Source: Rhodoferax sp. (GTDB taxonomy: Bacteria > Pseudomonadota > Gammaproteobacteria > Burkholderiales > Burkholderiaceae_C). From it: a stretch of DNA of 8,017 bases. The stretch is from contig JAJAZK010000232.1 of the NCBI GenBank assembly GCA_026785765.1, positions 1 to 8,017 of the forward strand, read 5' to 3'. Below are positions 1 to 7,084 of this stretch, piece by piece. Each line of letters opens with the position of its first letter. The stretch's first letter is position 1. Position numbers and translations under genes: made by a program. The notes under the pieces are model-generated. The model was not told the DNA's origin. It made no database searches and saw nothing but the letters and a program-made list of their open reading frames with translations.

Positions 1-2392
1 CAAGCGTGGCGCCGAGCCCTTCCACGTCCAGTTCTTGGCGCAGCTCTTCCTGCTGCGCCTGCGTCAGCAGTAAATTGCCTGGGTCGTATTTGCGGAACAC
101 GTCGTAATACAGGCTCGACGAGGCCTGCAGTTGCCGCGCACTTTTTGGCTGCCCTGGGTAGCCAGAAAACACCAGGCCCGAAATACGCGCTATCTCGCGA
201 AAGCGGCGCTGCGCCAGTTCGCCGGCGTTAAGGCTGGCCATGACGTCGTTCAGCAGCGCCTCGGTGTTGAACACCTCGCCAGCCAGTTCGTGTGCCCAGT
301 CGACCGCAGTCGCGGACAAAAGCTCGAAGCCATAGTCGTTGACCGCAATCGAAAAAGTGCTGGGCCGGAACCGGCCGATGCGCCAGGCCAGCAGGCTGGC
401 CAGCCCCAGGTGCACGAGACGCCCGGCATACGGATACAGAAACAGGTGCCAACCGTCGCGCGAAACGAGTGTCTCGGCCAGCAGTGTGTCGCGCGTGGGC
501 AGCGCGGACCAGCGTTCCTGCAACACGAGCAAGGGTTTCACGCGTTGCATCTCAGGACCGTCGAAATGTCCGCGCGCCGCCGCCTCCAGCCGCGCCACGA
601 TCGCGTTGGAGAGTTCGTTCGACAATGGCATGCGCCCGCCGTTCCAGCGCGGCACCGCCGCCTTGCGCCCTTTGGCGGGCCGCACAAAGGCAGTCATTTC
701 GAAGACGCGCACCAGCTCCAGCAGGCGACCGCCAAACAGCAGATGGTCTCCCGGCTTGAGCCGCGCAATGAAACTTTCCTCGACCGAACCCAGGCTCTTG
801 CCACCGCCGCCTTTGCTCCAGAACTTCAAGGACATGCTGGCGTCACTGACGATGGTGCCGATGCCCATGCGGTGCCGGCGCGCCAGCTGCGCCGAGGGAA
901 CGCGCCATACGCCGTGCTCGTCGGGTACGACGCGGTGATAGTCCGGATACGCGCCCAGCGATGCGCCGCCGTGGCGCACGAAGGCCAGTGCCCAATCCCA
1001 CTCAGCGTCGCTCAGGTCGCGGTACGCATAGGCGCTGCGTACCTCCGCACGCAAGGTATCCGGTACGAAACCACCGCCAAGCGCGATGGTCACCAGGTGC
1101 TGCACCAGGACGTCCAGCGGCTTGTGCGGTGACACACGCGGCTCAACTTGCTGCAGCCGGATCGCGTCCTGCGCCGCGACCGACTCGAGCAGCTCCAGAC
1201 TGTTGGTGGGCACCAGCGTCAGCCGAGATGGACGGCCCGGCGCATGTCCGGAGCGCCCGGCACGCTGCATGATCCGCGCCACACCCTTGGGCGACCCAAT
1301 CTGCAGCACGCGTTCCACTGGCAGAAAGTCTACTCCCAGGTCCAGGCTCGAGGTACACACGACCGCCTTCAGCTGGCCCGACTTGAGCGCCAGCTCAACC
1401 CAGTCGCGCACCGCGCGGTCCAGCGAGCCGTGGTGCAGTGCGATCAGCCCGGCCCAGTCGGGACGCGCTTCCAGCAGCGCCTGGAACCACAGCTCGGCCT
1501 GCGACCGCGTGTTGGTGAAAACCAGCGCGCTGCTGCTTGACTCCAATTGTTCGACCACCTGCGGCAACATGCCCAGGCCCAGGTGCCCGGCCCACGGAAA
1601 ACGCGCGAGCGCCGTTGGCAACAGGGTATCGATAAGCAGCTGCTTGTCCATCTTTCCCTGCACCAGCCTACCCGCACCCCGAGGCACCAGCACCTCAAGG
1701 GCCTGGGCCAGGTTGCCCAGCGTGGCCGACAGTCCCCAAACGCTCAAGCCAGGTTGCCAGCAGCGCAGCCGCGCGAGTGCCAGCTGCAATTGCACGCCGC
1801 GCTTGTTGCCGATAAGCTCGTGCCACTCGTCCACCACCACCATGCGCAGGCTGGCGAACGATTGTTGCGCCTGCGGCTGGCTCAACAGCAGGCACAGACT
1901 CTCGGGCGTGGTGATCAGCGTACTCGGCAGGCGTCTGGCCTGTTGTGCGCGTTGTGTGCTGCCGGTGTCACCGCTGCGCACACCCACGCTCCACTCCAGC
2001 GCCAAGTCCTGCAATGGCGCTCGAAGCGCCCGTTCGGTATCCGCCGCCAGCGCGCGCATGGGCGTGATCCACAGCACCGTCAACGCAGGAGCCGGTGGCC
2101 GCCGCTTGTGCACCGCAGCGGATTCAGATCCAGGTGTCGATGCCGACCACGCCGCCGACTTCGGCAGGAGCGCAAAAGCTTGCAGTGCCCCCAGCCAGAC
2201 TGCATACGTCTTGCCCGCGCCGGTGGTCGCGTGCAGCAATCCCGATTCGCCCGCGGCGACTGCTTTCCAGACCTCGCGCTGGAACGGAAAAGCGCGCCAG
2301 CCCTGTTGCTCGAACCAGGCCTGCGCCAGCCCTGGGGCATTGCGGCGCAATGCGCTGCGTGCCTGGTCGGGGAGTACGGTTGTGGAGTTCAC
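1..2392 (-). CDS. Ligase-associated DEXH-box DNA helicase (Lhr-core type), 3' end cut by window edge
   Basis: Superfamily 2 DNA helicase of the ligase-associated family (TIGR04121 type, related to the core of Lhr), expected to translocate on and unwind nucleic acid during repair. About 797 codons are visible. The N-terminus has a WF...GW..F.FQRE segment at residues 26-40, then Walker A ATTGAGKT (55-62, Lys61). The DEWH Walker B box is at 188-191, SAT motif III at 222-224, and motif VI QRAGRSGH at 376-383. The C-terminal half keeps the family's conserved stretch (GLVF.GYPG..KSARQLQASSSLYYDVFRKYDPGNLLL). I read the frame without finding a stop, and only some 10-30 residues should be missing at the left edge (inference from family length). 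The start is GTG at 2392, inside a GTGA overlap with the ligase stop. No Shine-Dalgarno precedes it, so translation is probably coupled to the ligase. Family assignment is very secure; substrate preference is not visible. Confidence 0.96.
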   Translation of the reverse strand, partial: MNSTTVLPDQARSALRRNAPGLAQAWFEQQGWRAFPFQREVWKAVAAGESGLLHATTGAGKTYAVWLGALQAFALLPKSAAWSASTPGSESAAVHKRRPPAPALTVLWITPMRALAADTERALRAPLQDLALEWSVGVRSGDTGSTQRAQQARRLPSTLITTPESLCLLLSQPQAQQSFASLRMVVVDEWHELIGNKRGVQLQLALARLRCWQPGLSVWGLSATLGNLAQALEVLVPRGAGRLVQGKMDKQLLIDTLLPTALARFPWAGHLGLGMLPQVVEQLESSSSALVFTNTRSQAELWFQALLEARPDWAGLIALHHGSLDRAVRDWVELALKSGQLKAVVCTSSLDLGVDFLPVERVLQIGSPKGVARIMQRAGRSGHAPGRPSRLTLVPTNSLELLESVAAQDAIRLQQVEPRVSPHKPLDVLVQHLVTIALGGGFVPDTLRAEVRSAYAYRDLSDAEWDWALAFVRHGGASLGAYPDYHRVVPDEHGVWRVPSAQLARRHRMGIGTIVSDASMSLKFWSKGGGGKSLGSVEESFIARLKPGDHLLFGGRLLELVRVFEMTAFVRPAKGRKAAVPRWNGGRMPLSNELSNAIVARLEAAARGHFDGPEMQRVKPLLVLQERWSALPTRDTLLAETLVSRDGWHLFLYPYAGRLVHLGLASLLAWRIGRFRPSTFSIAVNDYGFELLSATAVDWAHELAGEVFNTEALLNDVMASLNAGELAQRRFREIARISGLVFSGYPGQPKSARQLQASSSLYYDVFRKYDPGNLLLTQAQQEELRQELDVEGLGATL

Positions 2393-4242
2393 GACTGCGT
2401 AGGGGAAGAGGGTCCCGTGTCGTCGGCAGGCATGGCCGCATTGGCGCCGTCTGCCGACGCTGCCACCGGCTGGTGCGACGCCGCAGGCATTGGCAGCAAG
2501 GCGCGCAAGGTCGCCAGCGTGTCGGCCTGCGCCACCTGCTTGTCGCGGCGCCAGCGCAATATGCGCGGGAAGCGCACCGCAATGCCACTCTTGTGGCGCA
2601 AACTAAGCGCGATGCCTTCGAATCCGAGTTCGAACACCATGGTGGGCGTAACGCTGCGCACCGGGCCGAACTTCTCGAGCGTTGTCTTGCGCACGATCAC
2701 ATCGACCGCGCGCATCTCGGCGTCGGTCAGCCCCGAGTAGGCTTTTGCAAACGGGACCAGCGTGCGCCCGGGAGCGTATTCAGGGCTGTCCCACACCGCG
2801 AAGGTGAAGTCGGTGTACAGGCTGGCACGCCGGCCATGGCCGCGCTGCGCATAGACCAGCACGGCGTCCACGCTGTAGGGGTCGATCTTCCACTTCCACC
2901 AAACGCCGACGTTCTTGGTACGCCCCACACCGTAGTGGGCGTCGACCGCCTTGAGCATCAGACCCTCGACGCCGAGTAAGCGCGAGAAGGTGCGCTGGCG
3001 CTCCAGCTCGGCCCAGTCATCCCCGTGCAACAGCGGCGACAAGCGCAGCGCGCTCTGGCGGCACTGCGCAACCACACACTCAAGTTGCGCGCGTCGCTCG
3101 GTCTGCGCGTGCTGGCGCCAGTCGCGGCCCTCCCATTCGAGCAAGTCGTACGCCAGCAGCACAACCGGCACTTCGCGCAGCAGGCGTGCACTGAGCGTCT
3201 TGCGGCCGATGCGTTGTTGCAGCAGCGCGAACGACAACACCCGCAGCGACAGCGCGGGAACGGTGCCACGCGCATCTGTTGGAATGGACCCAGGCGTCCC
3301 GGCTGGCACATCTGGCCCAGGGCCGCCCTGCGCCAAGGCAGGCGAAGCGGCCGGGCCGTCGCTCCACACCACGATCTCACCATCCAGCACCGTGCCGTCG
3401 GGCAGATACATAGCCAGCGCGGCGAGTTCGGGAAAACGCTCGGTCACCAGTTCCTCGCCGCGTGTCCATACCCATAGCTGGCCGGCCCGCTTGACAAGCT
3501 GCGCCCGAATGCCGTCCCATTTCCACTCCACCTGCCACTTGCCGGGCGGCCCGAGTACCTGATCAAAATCCACGCTGGCAAGCTGCAGCGGGTGCGCCAG
3601 GAAGAACGGGTAAGGCTGCCCTGTATCGCGCGTGTCCTCCTCGCCCTCTGCCACCGCAGCAACCAGCCGCGCGAAGTGGTCTGCGCTGGGCCGCGCCGCC
3701 ACTCCGGTGTAACCCACCAACCGCTGCGCAATGCGTTTGGCATCAATACCCGTCAATGCCGACAAGGCCCGTGTCACCAGCAGCTTCGAAACACCGACGC
3801 GCAAGCTTCCTGTGATAAGTTTGATGCACACCAGTTGGGCGCGTCGGTCAAGTTGCAGCAACAGCGGCAACAGCCGCTCGTTTACGCGCTGTGGCGCCAG
3901 CGCGCGCAGAGGCAGCAGCTTGTCCTCGACCCAAATTGCCAACCCGTCCTCGGACAGTTGCTGCGACTCGGGCAGCAGCAAGGCGATAGTCTCGGCCAGG
4001 TCGCCCACGGCCTGGTAACTTTCGTCGAACAGCCACTCGGGCAGGCCTGCTGCGTCCAGCGCCATTTGCCGCAACAGTTTGCTGGCGACAAGTTGGCGCG
4101 GCCTCCCGCCCGCAAGAAAAAATACCGCCCACGCGGCATCCGCCTGCGGCGCAGCATGAAAGTACTGCTGCAATGCCAGCAGCTTGGCGTTGCTGCTGGT
4201 GGTGGCGTCAAGCCGTGCATAGAGATCGGCGAAGGCCTTCAT
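2389..4242 (-). CDS. ATP-dependent DNA ligase, bacterial cisplatin-damage-response type
   Basis: 617-residue ATP-dependent DNA ligase (TIGR04120-type) that seals nicks through a lysyl-AMP intermediate. Residues 1 to about 200 form the alpha-helical DNA-binding domain. The nucleotidyltransferase domain carries motif I KWDG with nucleophile Lys241 and Arg246, LDGEI (motif III, Glu289), AYDLLEW (364-370), EGLMLK (motif IV, 426-431) and WWKWK (motif V, 448-452). An OB-fold follows, with RHKSGIAVRFPRILRWR near its end. Two parts look unusual against the roughly 530-550 residues I expect for this family: a Gly/Pro/Ala-rich insert at about 297-333 between motifs III and IV, and a low-complexity Ala/Pro/Ser tail at 584-617. 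The frame is open upstream to 4998, but ATG 4242 gives the normal family N-terminus (MKAFADLYARLDATT) and a 4-base ATGA overlap with the exonuclease stop. No Shine-Dalgarno is seen, so coupling is likely. Confidence 0.96.
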   Translation of the reverse strand: MKAFADLYARLDATTSSNAKLLALQQYFHAAPQADAAWAVFFLAGGRPRQLVASKLLRQMALDAAGLPEWLFDESYQAVGDLAETIALLLPESQQLSEDGLAIWVEDKLLPLRALAPQRVNERLLPLLLQLDRRAQLVCIKLITGSLRVGVSKLLVTRALSALTGIDAKRIAQRLVGYTGVAARPSADHFARLVAAVAEGEEDTRDTGQPYPFFLAHPLQLASVDFDQVLGPPGKWQVEWKWDGIRAQLVKRAGQLWVWTRGEELVTERFPELAALAMYLPDGTVLDGEIVVWSDGPAASPALAQGGPGPDVPAGTPGSIPTDARGTVPALSLRVLSFALLQQRIGRKTLSARLLREVPVVLLAYDLLEWEGRDWRQHAQTERRAQLECVVAQCRQSALRLSPLLHGDDWAELERQRTFSRLLGVEGLMLKAVDAHYGVGRTKNVGVWWKWKIDPYSVDAVLVYAQRGHGRRASLYTDFTFAVWDSPEYAPGRTLVPFAKAYSGLTDAEMRAVDVIVRKTTLEKFGPVRSVTPTMVFELGFEGIALSLRHKSGIAVRFPRILRWRRDKQVAQADTLATLRALLPMPAASHQPVAASADGANAAMPADDTGPSSPTQS

Positions 4243-5309
4243 GCAGGCGGCCGATCGGGATCGACGCGGCCGGTCGGCGCTGGCTCGTCGGCATGTTCCA
4301 GTGACAGCGGCACCGCCTCCAAGGCCTCCTCCTGCCCGTATTCTGTAGCGAACTCCTGCGCGTCCAGCCCCTGCTCCCGCAGCCAGCGCACCATCACTGC
4401 TACCTGCCCGTGGGTCACGAACACGCGCGACGCGCCGGTCGCCGTGATTGCCTGCTGCAGTCCGGGCCAGTCGGCATGGTCTGACATCACGAACCCGCGG
4501 TCGACGCCACGCCGGCGCCGGGTACCGCGCAGTTGCATCCAGCCACTGGCAAAAGCATCGGCATAGTCGGCGAAACGGCGCATCCAGCTGGTCCCCTGCG
4601 CGGACGGCGGTGCGAGCACCATGCTGCCGGGAATCTGCGACGGGTCGGCAAGGCTGGCGACAGTTTGCGTCAGGGGCAACCGGACCCCCGCCTCCCGGTA
4701 GACACGGGTCAAAGGCTCCATTGCGCCGTGCAACAGGATGGAACCTATCTCCGGGTCGAGCCCGCTCAGCAGGCGCTGCGCCTTGCCAAACGCGTAACAG
4801 AACAACAGGCTGGCGCGACCGGCGGCGGCGTTGCCGCGCCACCAGTCGTTGAGGTCGGCAAAGATCATTGCCTGCGGCTGCCAGCGGTAGATCGGCAATC
4901 CGAAGGTGGACTCGGTGACGAAGGTGTGGCACCGCACTGGCTCGAAAGCGGCGCAAGTTCCATCGTCTTCGACCTTGTAGTCGCCCGACAGCACCCATAC
5001 CTCCCCGCCCGCCTCAAGGCGCACCTGGGCCGAGCCAAGGACATGGCCGGCCGGATGAAAACTGAGTCTGACTCCGTGGTGAAGAATCGACGCGCCATAG
5101 GGCAGTGTCTCCAGCGCAATATCAGCACCCAGTCGATGCCGGAGCACGCCAGCGCCAGCTTGCGTTGCCAGGTAATGGGCGCTTCCCATGCGGGCATGGT
5201 CACTGTGCCCATGGGTGATGACCGCGCGGTCGACTGGGCGCCACGGGTCGATATAGAAATCGCCAGCCGTGCAATAAAGCCCCTGCGGGCGCGCGACCAC
5301 GAGTTCCAT
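4239..5309 (-). CDS. Ligase-associated DNA exonuclease, metallo-beta-lactamase fold
   Basis: 356-residue nuclease of the ligase-associated exonuclease family (TIGR04122-type; metallo-beta-lactamase/beta-CASP-like fold). It is expected to be a metal-dependent DNA nuclease that trims ends before ligation. Visible metal-ligand motifs are THGHSDH (His33, His35, Asp37, His38), PAGHVLGSAQ (His89), SGDYK (Asp110), MSDHADW in the C-terminal half, and a final FVTHGQ. I chose ATG 5309, giving MELVVARPQGLYCTAGDFYIDPW, because the family begins there. The frame is open to 5384, but that extension overlaps the end of the DUF2177 gene and is not family-like. The start lies 25 bases after the DUF2177 stop; only a weak AAAGAG stretch precedes it, rather far upstream. 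The last 20 residues are a Pro/Asp-rich tail. It overlaps the ligase by 4 bases and is in the same operon. Confidence 0.94.
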   Translation of the reverse strand: MELVVARPQGLYCTAGDFYIDPWRPVDRAVITHGHSDHARMGSAHYLATQAGAGVLRHRLGADIALETLPYGASILHHGVRLSFHPAGHVLGSAQVRLEAGGEVWVLSGDYKVEDDGTCAAFEPVRCHTFVTESTFGLPIYRWQPQAMIFADLNDWWRGNAAAGRASLLFCYAFGKAQRLLSGLDPEIGSILLHGAMEPLTRVYREAGVRLPLTQTVASLADPSQIPGSMVLAPPSAQGTSWMRRFADYADAFASGWMQLRGTRRRRGVDRGFVMSDHADWPGLQQAITATGASRVFVTHGQVAVMVRWLREQGLDAQEFATEYGQEEALEAVPLSLEHADEPAPTGRVDPDRPPA

Positions 5310-5334
5310 CGGGCTGGCGACGCTCTTTAGAGAT

Positions 5335-5739
5335 TCAGCCGCTGCCGAACCGGTCCAGCGCCCACTTGCCGGCACCGGCCGCAACGCCGCTCATCAACGT
5401 GCCCCATGCAATGTCGGCCGCCGACAGCCACCATGGCCATTTTTTGAGCGTCGCAAGATTCGTAAGATCGTAGGTTGCATAGGCGAAAAAGCCGAACATC
5501 GCGCCGACCAGCAGTGCGTGGCTCCAGCCCGGCTCAGGATCGGCCCTGACGGCGAAAATCACCAACCCAGACGCGTACACCAGATAGAAAACCAGTGCCA
5601 CCATCACGTTCGGCTTCTCGGCCATCAGGTGGCCAATACCGTTCTGGTAGAGCCTTTTTGCGATAACGCCAAGCCAGAGCAGGTCGATTGCAACCATCAC
5701 GATGGCGGTAGCCAGGTAGGCTATTACAAATTGGCGCAT
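5335..5739 (-). CDS. DUF2177 family small integral membrane protein
   Basis: 134-residue inner-membrane protein of unknown function, assigned to DUF2177 from the pattern DLLWLGVIAKRLY near the start, FAYATYDLTNLATLK in the middle and DIAWGTLMSG near the end. Four hydrophobic segments are visible, at about 4-26, 46-64, 76-95 and 108-127; charged residues between them (KRLYQNG, RADPEPG, LKKWP) mark loops. No catalytic motif is recognised. It starts at ATG 5739 without a strong Shine-Dalgarno sequence and is the first gene of the minus-strand unit, 25 bases ahead of the exonuclease. A shared transcript with the repair genes is likely from the spacing, but a functional link is not shown by the sequence. 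Confidence 0.9.
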   Translation of the reverse strand: MRQFVIAYLATAIVMVAIDLLWLGVIAKRLYQNGIGHLMAEKPNVMVALVFYLVYASGLVIFAVRADPEPGWSHALLVGAMFGFFAYATYDLTNLATLKKWPWWLSAADIAWGTLMSGVAAGAGKWALDRFGSG

Positions 5740-5918
5740 ATTGCGAAGCTCGGGTAGGTTGGGCCAATGTCATGTTGCCACACAGAGGTCAAAGCACTCG
5801 CACGCGCGTTCAGTGCACGGCGGCACCGCGCTCCCTGAACCCTTGGTCGCGGACTAAAAACGGCGCGATCCAAAGGGCACGGAGGGGTTTCAGTTGCTGC
5901 GGAGTGACTCAAGTGGCC

Positions 5919-6094
5919 CATCATGTTGCAGGTGCCGGCTACTGGCAGTCGGACGCATCGGGAATGCGGTGTAGGAAATCACCGCAAGCGGCAGGTGCGC
6001 GGGCTTAGGACCGAACCTGCGCACGGCGCGGTGTATTCCTACAACAAGGTTCCAGATGCTCCGACACACATGCCGCCAGCGCGGTTGCATGATG
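5919..6094. repeat. Long imperfect palindrome in the divergent intergenic region
   Basis: Blocks on the left arm recur as reverse complements in mirrored order on the right arm, all centred near 6006-6007. CATCATG 5919-5925 pairs with 6088-6094; GTCGGA 5948-5953 with 6060-6065; GCATCGGGAA 5955-5964 with 6050-6059 (9 of 10); TGTAGGAAATCACCGC 5970-5985 with 6028-6043 (14 of 16); GCAGGT 5991-5996 with 6015-6020. Spacing between blocks is nearly equal on both arms (22 bases each between CATCATG and GTCGGA). Weaker similarity may continue outward (GAGTGACTC at 5902-5910 against 6108-6116 reversed; a T-rich tract plus GGGACC near 6141-6158 against 5844-5860 reversed). It lies between divergent genes and has no coding signal. 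It could be an inverted duplication of a promoter or leader, a palindromic repeat element, or a structured RNA; the sequence does not decide. Confidence 0.75.
5966..5985 (+). repeat. Perfect local hairpin that competes with the long palindrome
   Basis: GCGGTG (5966-5971), an 8-base loop and CACCGC (5980-5985) form a perfect 6-bp stem. The same CACCGC can instead pair with a second GCGGTG at 6028-6033 as part of the longer 14-of-16 stem. The two pairings exclude each other, the geometry of an attenuator or switch if transcribed. There is no U-tract after the stem, so it is not a terminator. Function unknown. Confidence 0.4.
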
Positions 6095-6097
6095 CAA
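6085..6097. promoter_or_regulatory. Possible operator: TTGCAT-G-ATGCAA palindrome
   Basis: A perfect 6-bp inverted repeat around one central base lies 67 bases before the PA2169-type start codon. It has the size of a dimeric regulator half-site pair, but a match of this length is not rare by chance in a region of this size. It overlaps the outermost block of the long palindrome, which may be the reason it exists. No matching promoter boxes could be assigned with confidence. Confidence 0.2.
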
Positions 6098-6163
6098 GCC
6101 ACAGCGCGAGCCACACGGGGCCATCGCTGCGCGTATTTCCTTTTTTTGTATCGGGACCTTGAC

Positions 6164-6793
6164 ATGGAAAATGACGGATTCTCCGGCGCAGAACACATGC
6201 AACCAGCCAGCGACGAACCGTCAGCGCGACCGTCAGGAATCGGAGCGGGAACATCGGTAGCCTCGATGGCTGGTACTTGGGGCGGGCCGCTCGGCACGAC
6301 GGTTGGCGACGACGCGGCCGCAACAGGCGACGGACTGGCGGAACCGGACGCCGAGGTCGTGAACACGCTGAACCACCTGATCGAGACCTGTCTGGACGGC
6401 GAGTTCGGCTTCACTGCCTGTGCAGAACAGGCCAATTCAGCGGAGCTGAAGAGTGTTTTTCAACAATGTGCGACCGACTGCACCCAGGCTGCGCTCGAAT
6501 TGCGCGGCCACGTGTTGCAACTGGGCGGCGAGCCTACCGAAAGCGGCACGACCGCCGGCGCGCTGCAACGCGGCTGGGTCGCGGTGCGCAGCACCCTGAC
6601 CGGGTACGACGACCAAACCATGCTCAACGAATGCGAAACCGGCGAGGACCATGCGCTGGGCGCCTACCGCAAGGCCCTTAAACAGGCGCTTCCATCGGAT
6701 GTCCGCACCGTAGTGCAGCGCCAGATGGATGGCGTGCAACGCAACCACGACCAGATCAAGGCCTTGCGCGACCTGTACCGGGCGCGTACCTGA
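6164..6793 (+). CDS. PA2169/DUF2383 family ferritin-like four-helix-bundle protein
   Basis: 209-residue protein. Residues 62-209 match the PA2169-type four-helix bundle: EVVNTLNHLIETCLDGEFGF at the first helix, the LELRGHVLQLGGEP segment at 111-124, ECETGEDHALGAYRKAL at 156-172, and a last helix ending QMDGVQRNHDQIKALRDLYRA. Glu/His residues such as those in ECExGEDH are typical of ferritin-like folds. The biochemical role is unknown; in related bacteria the family often sits with stress and envelope genes (general knowledge). Residues 1-61 are a Gly/Ala/Ser/Thr-rich, probably disordered extension that most relatives seem to lack. ATG 6164 was chosen because a GGGA sits 7 bases before it. The frame stays open to an ATG at 6056, but that would translate the palindrome arm. 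ATG 6197 is an alternative start. No signal peptide or membrane segment is visible, so it is probably cytosolic. First gene of the plus-strand unit. Confidence 0.9.
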   Translation: MENDGFSGAEHMQPASDEPSARPSGIGAGTSVASMAGTWGGPLGTTVGDDAAATGDGLAEPDAEVVNTLNHLIETCLDGEFGFTACAEQANSAELKSVFQQCATDCTQAALELRGHVLQLGGEPTESGTTAGALQRGWVAVRSTLTGYDDQTMLNECETGEDHALGAYRKALKQALPSDVRTVVQRQMDGVQRNHDQIKALRDLYRART

Positions 6794-6846
6794 GGCGCGG
6801 TAGGGCGTCAACACATCAAACAGGCGCCCGTGAACTGAACTATATG

Positions 6847-6851
6847 AGGAG
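6847..6851 (+). promoter_or_regulatory. Strong Shine-Dalgarno (AGGAG) for the 69-residue ORF
   Basis: AGGAG lies 6 bases before ATG 6858, an optimal spacing and the best ribosome-binding site in the window. It fixes the start of the small ORF at 6858 rather than the competing ATG 6844, which overlaps the AGGAG itself. Confidence 0.75.
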
Positions 6852-6857
6852 TATTTC

Positions 6858-7067
6858 ATGGCCAATCGACCTGACATGCCCGGCTCGTCACCCAATAACG
6901 CCAGCGCTGATCGTAGCCACGGCTCGCCCGCGGAGCGCGTCGCTGTGCATCCCCGCAATGAGCGGCATACGGCAACTTTCGCGACGTCGTGGAAGGCGAA
7001 CCGGGTCAGGACACCTGACGTTGACCCGCATGGCAGGGAAGTTGACGAAAAAATTGTCGGCATGTGA
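6858..7067 (+). CDS. Small hypothetical hydrophilic protein, 69 residues
   Basis: I do not recognise this protein. It is hydrophilic and rich in Arg, Asp, His, Pro and Ser, with no hydrophobic segment, signal peptide or Cys motif, so it is probably cytosolic and partly disordered. Support for translation comes from the excellent AGGAG site 6 bases before ATG 6858 and from its place between two plus-strand genes: 64 bases after the PA2169-type stop and 17 bases before ATG 7085 of the AsmA fragment. Its end, ATGTGA, also overlaps a possible GTG start at 7064. A regulatory leader peptide or a stress-related small protein are both possible. An overlapping ORF in another frame (6844-7125) has no good ribosome-binding site and was not chosen. 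Confidence 0.6.
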   Translation: MANRPDMPGSSPNNASADRSHGSPAERVAVHPRNERHTATFATSWKANRVRTPDVDPHGREVDEKIVGM

Positions 7068-7084
7068 CCCTGCCACGGAAAGAA

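Noticed and set aside
131..2740. Long plus-strand ORFs (131-1132, 1086-2402, 1547-2740) opposite the helicase and ligase genes
   Set aside because: Their translations are Arg/Gln/Ser-rich with no family resemblance. They are shadows of GC-rich minus-strand genes that carry complete motif sets.
4243..4998. Upstream extension of the ligase frame to 4998
   Set aside because: It would overlap most of the exonuclease gene and reads as Arg-rich noise. The family N-terminus begins at ATG 4242.
5310..5384. Upstream start of the exonuclease at 5384
   Set aside because: It adds 25 residues that overlap the DUF2177 stop and are unlike the family. ATG 5309 gives the expected N-terminus.
5748..5792. Possible sigma-70 promoter on the minus strand with TTGACC at 5787-5792 upstream of DUF2177
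   Set aside because: No acceptable -10 box at 16-18 bases; the best candidate (GACATT) has only 3 of 6 matches and a 15-base spacer.
5772..6162. Short plus-strand ORFs (5772-6008, 5923-6162) in the intergenic region
   Set aside because: They run through the palindrome, have no ribosome-binding site and show no protein-like composition.
6804..6828. GGGCG...CGCCC inverted repeat after the PA2169-type gene as a terminator
   Set aside because: Only a 5-bp stem with a long loop and no T-tract. It lies inside a probable operon.
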